Shown: positions 62,921-64,000 of the stretch, in pieces
How positions within the stretch are numbered: the first letter of the stretch is position 1
How the letters are laid out: every line of letters starts with the position of its first letter
NCBI GenBank assembly: GCA_964035575.1
Contig: OZ037833.1
Location: 1,426,001-1,490,000 of the forward strand
Source of the DNA: Rhynchopus sp. YZ270_cl-10
Lineage: Eukaryota; Euglenozoa; Diplonemea; Diplonemida; Diplonemidae
DNA length: 64,000 nt
Direction of reading: 5' to 3'
Notes under the pieces: model-generated
The model's database searches: none
Seen by the model: the letters and a program-made list of their open reading frames with translations, nothing else
Told to the model about the DNA's origin: nothing
Program-made: the position numbers and the translations under genes

Positions 62921-64000
62921 GGCCATCCTCCAGTACAGGCCCGCAAAATTTGGCACAGAATGGGCCCAAAAAAACCAGCACAGAATGGAAACGAAAAACC
63001 AGCACAGAATGGAATAGTCGGAGCCTTATAGCCGTGTTCCATTCTGTGCTGGCTTTTCGTTTCCATTCTGTGCTGGTTTTTCAGAAAATTTTTGATTTCC
63101 ATTCTGTACTGGCTTTTCGTTTCCATTCTGTGCTGGCATTTTGACTGAGAAAATGATCCGAAATTCAATACCCGGGTCAGGAGTTTTTTTTCCTCTCCTA
63201 ACAAATCCTTAAGGAAAAGTGAATTATGGATTGCTCAGGATTCCGCAGCCATTCCATTCTGTGCTGGTGTTTCAAAAAAGTACACTTTTTCGTTACGAAC
63301 CAAAAAGTGCACTTTTCTGAAACACCAGCACAGAATGGAATAGCTGGGGAATCCTTAGCAATCCATAATTCACTCTTCCCCTAACAAATCCTTAAGGAAA
63401 AGTGAATTATGGATCACTCAGGATTTCCCAGCCATTCCATTCTGTGCTGGTGTTTCAGAAAAGTGCACTTTTTCGTTACGAACCAAAAAAGTGCACTTTT
63501 CTGAAACACCAGCACAGAATGGAATGGCTGGGAAATCCTGAGTGATCCATAATTCACTTTTCCTTAAGGATTTGCTAAGGGAAACAAAAACTGCTGGTTC
63601 TGGGGTTGGAACCTCCGACCACCAATTTCATACAGTGCACGGAACCTGTGTAGTACTCACTTGGATACTTTGTCTTGCATAAGGATTTTCACCAAGGCGG
63701 ACTAAGTGTCCCAGTGTGTAGCACAGGTTTCATACATAAGAGTTTCTTCGGTGTCGTAGGTTCAAACCCCAGAACCAGCAGTTTTTGTTTCCCCTAACAA
63801 ATCCTTAGGGAAAAGTGAATTATGGATTGCTAAGGATTTCCCAGCCATTCCATTCTGTGCTGGTGATTCAGAAAAGTGCACTTTTTTGGTTCGTAACGAA
63901 AAAGTGCACTTTTCTGAAACACCAGCACAGAATGGAATGGCTGGGAAATCCTGAGTGATCCATAATTCACTTTTCCTTAAGGATTTGCTAAGGGAAACAA
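62921..64000. mobile_element. Element A4: family-A element in tRNA-Asp, cut by window end
   Basis: Begins GGCCATCCTCCAGTACAGGCC, the right-hand family-A end, so it runs opposite to A1 on the plus strand. It contains the same AGAATGG words, about 200-bp palindromes and tRNA-like pieces as A1. It stands at the same tRNA-Asp nucleotides as A1 but in a different tRNA-Asp gene. Confidence 0.85.

Overview
Organism. The window reads as nuclear DNA of a diplonemid-like euglenozoan. The key evidence is 14 genes for a spliced-leader (SL) RNA. The last 20 nt of its 40-nt leader exon, ACAGTTTCTGTACTTCATTG, followed by the donor GTATGG, are the kinetoplastid/diplonemid leader signature. The 5' half (AACCAACGATTTC) agrees better with what I recall of the diplonemid leader than with the trypanosome one. 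A 5S rRNA of Euglena-like sequence and an 11-nt tRNA-Tyr intron fit this. I see no intact protein-coding gene; the only coding-like DNA is a broken LINE-type fragment, present twice.

Layout. (1) 1-8.5 kb, 8.5-15.8 kb and 44.1-51.4 kb are three near-identical copies of a block. Each holds U4 and U2 snRNA on the plus strand, an unknown structured RNA ('RNA X') and SL RNA genes on the minus strand, about 3.5 kb of gene-free hairpin-rich DNA, and a 401-bp satellite whose copy number differs between blocks. (2) 15.7-18.4 kb is a 1321-bp tandem duplication of 7SL (SRP RNA), U6 and two SL genes. (3) 19.9-21.3 kb (again 51.4-53.1 kb) is a tandem repeat of about 172 bp. (4) 21.6-42.3 kb is a dense tRNA/5S cluster: 48 tRNA genes covering 45 anticodons and all 20 amino acids, with Leu(TAA) the only standard isoacceptor family not found. 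Its first part is duplicated at 53.4-62.9 kb. (5) 42.3-44.0 kb carries two 5S genes, U1, U5 and a predicted RNA 'Y'. U1, U2, U4, U5, U6, SL, 7SL and 5S therefore all lie in this one window.

Regulation. Two promoter signals recur at fixed distance. A CATGCTTCCCTGnACATG-like box starts 50-51 nt upstream of every SL, U1, U2, U4 and U5 gene. A palindromic ACAAGAC-N6-GTCTTGT box ends exactly 23 nt upstream of the inferred starts of U6, 7SL and RNA X, and predicts RNA Y.

Mobile DNA. Non-coding elements with imperfect GGC... terminal inverted repeats and 8-bp target duplications sit inside tRNA genes (Asp twice, Pro, Glu). Three of four occupy the same tRNA coordinates (nt 20-27). One tRNA-Asp gene holds two different elements in series with three copies of the target octamer; the duplicated cluster supplies the empty site. 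Ten tRNA isoacceptors carry C at the normally invariant U33.

Limits: all structures, start sites and repeat identities were read by eye; no search or folding was run.
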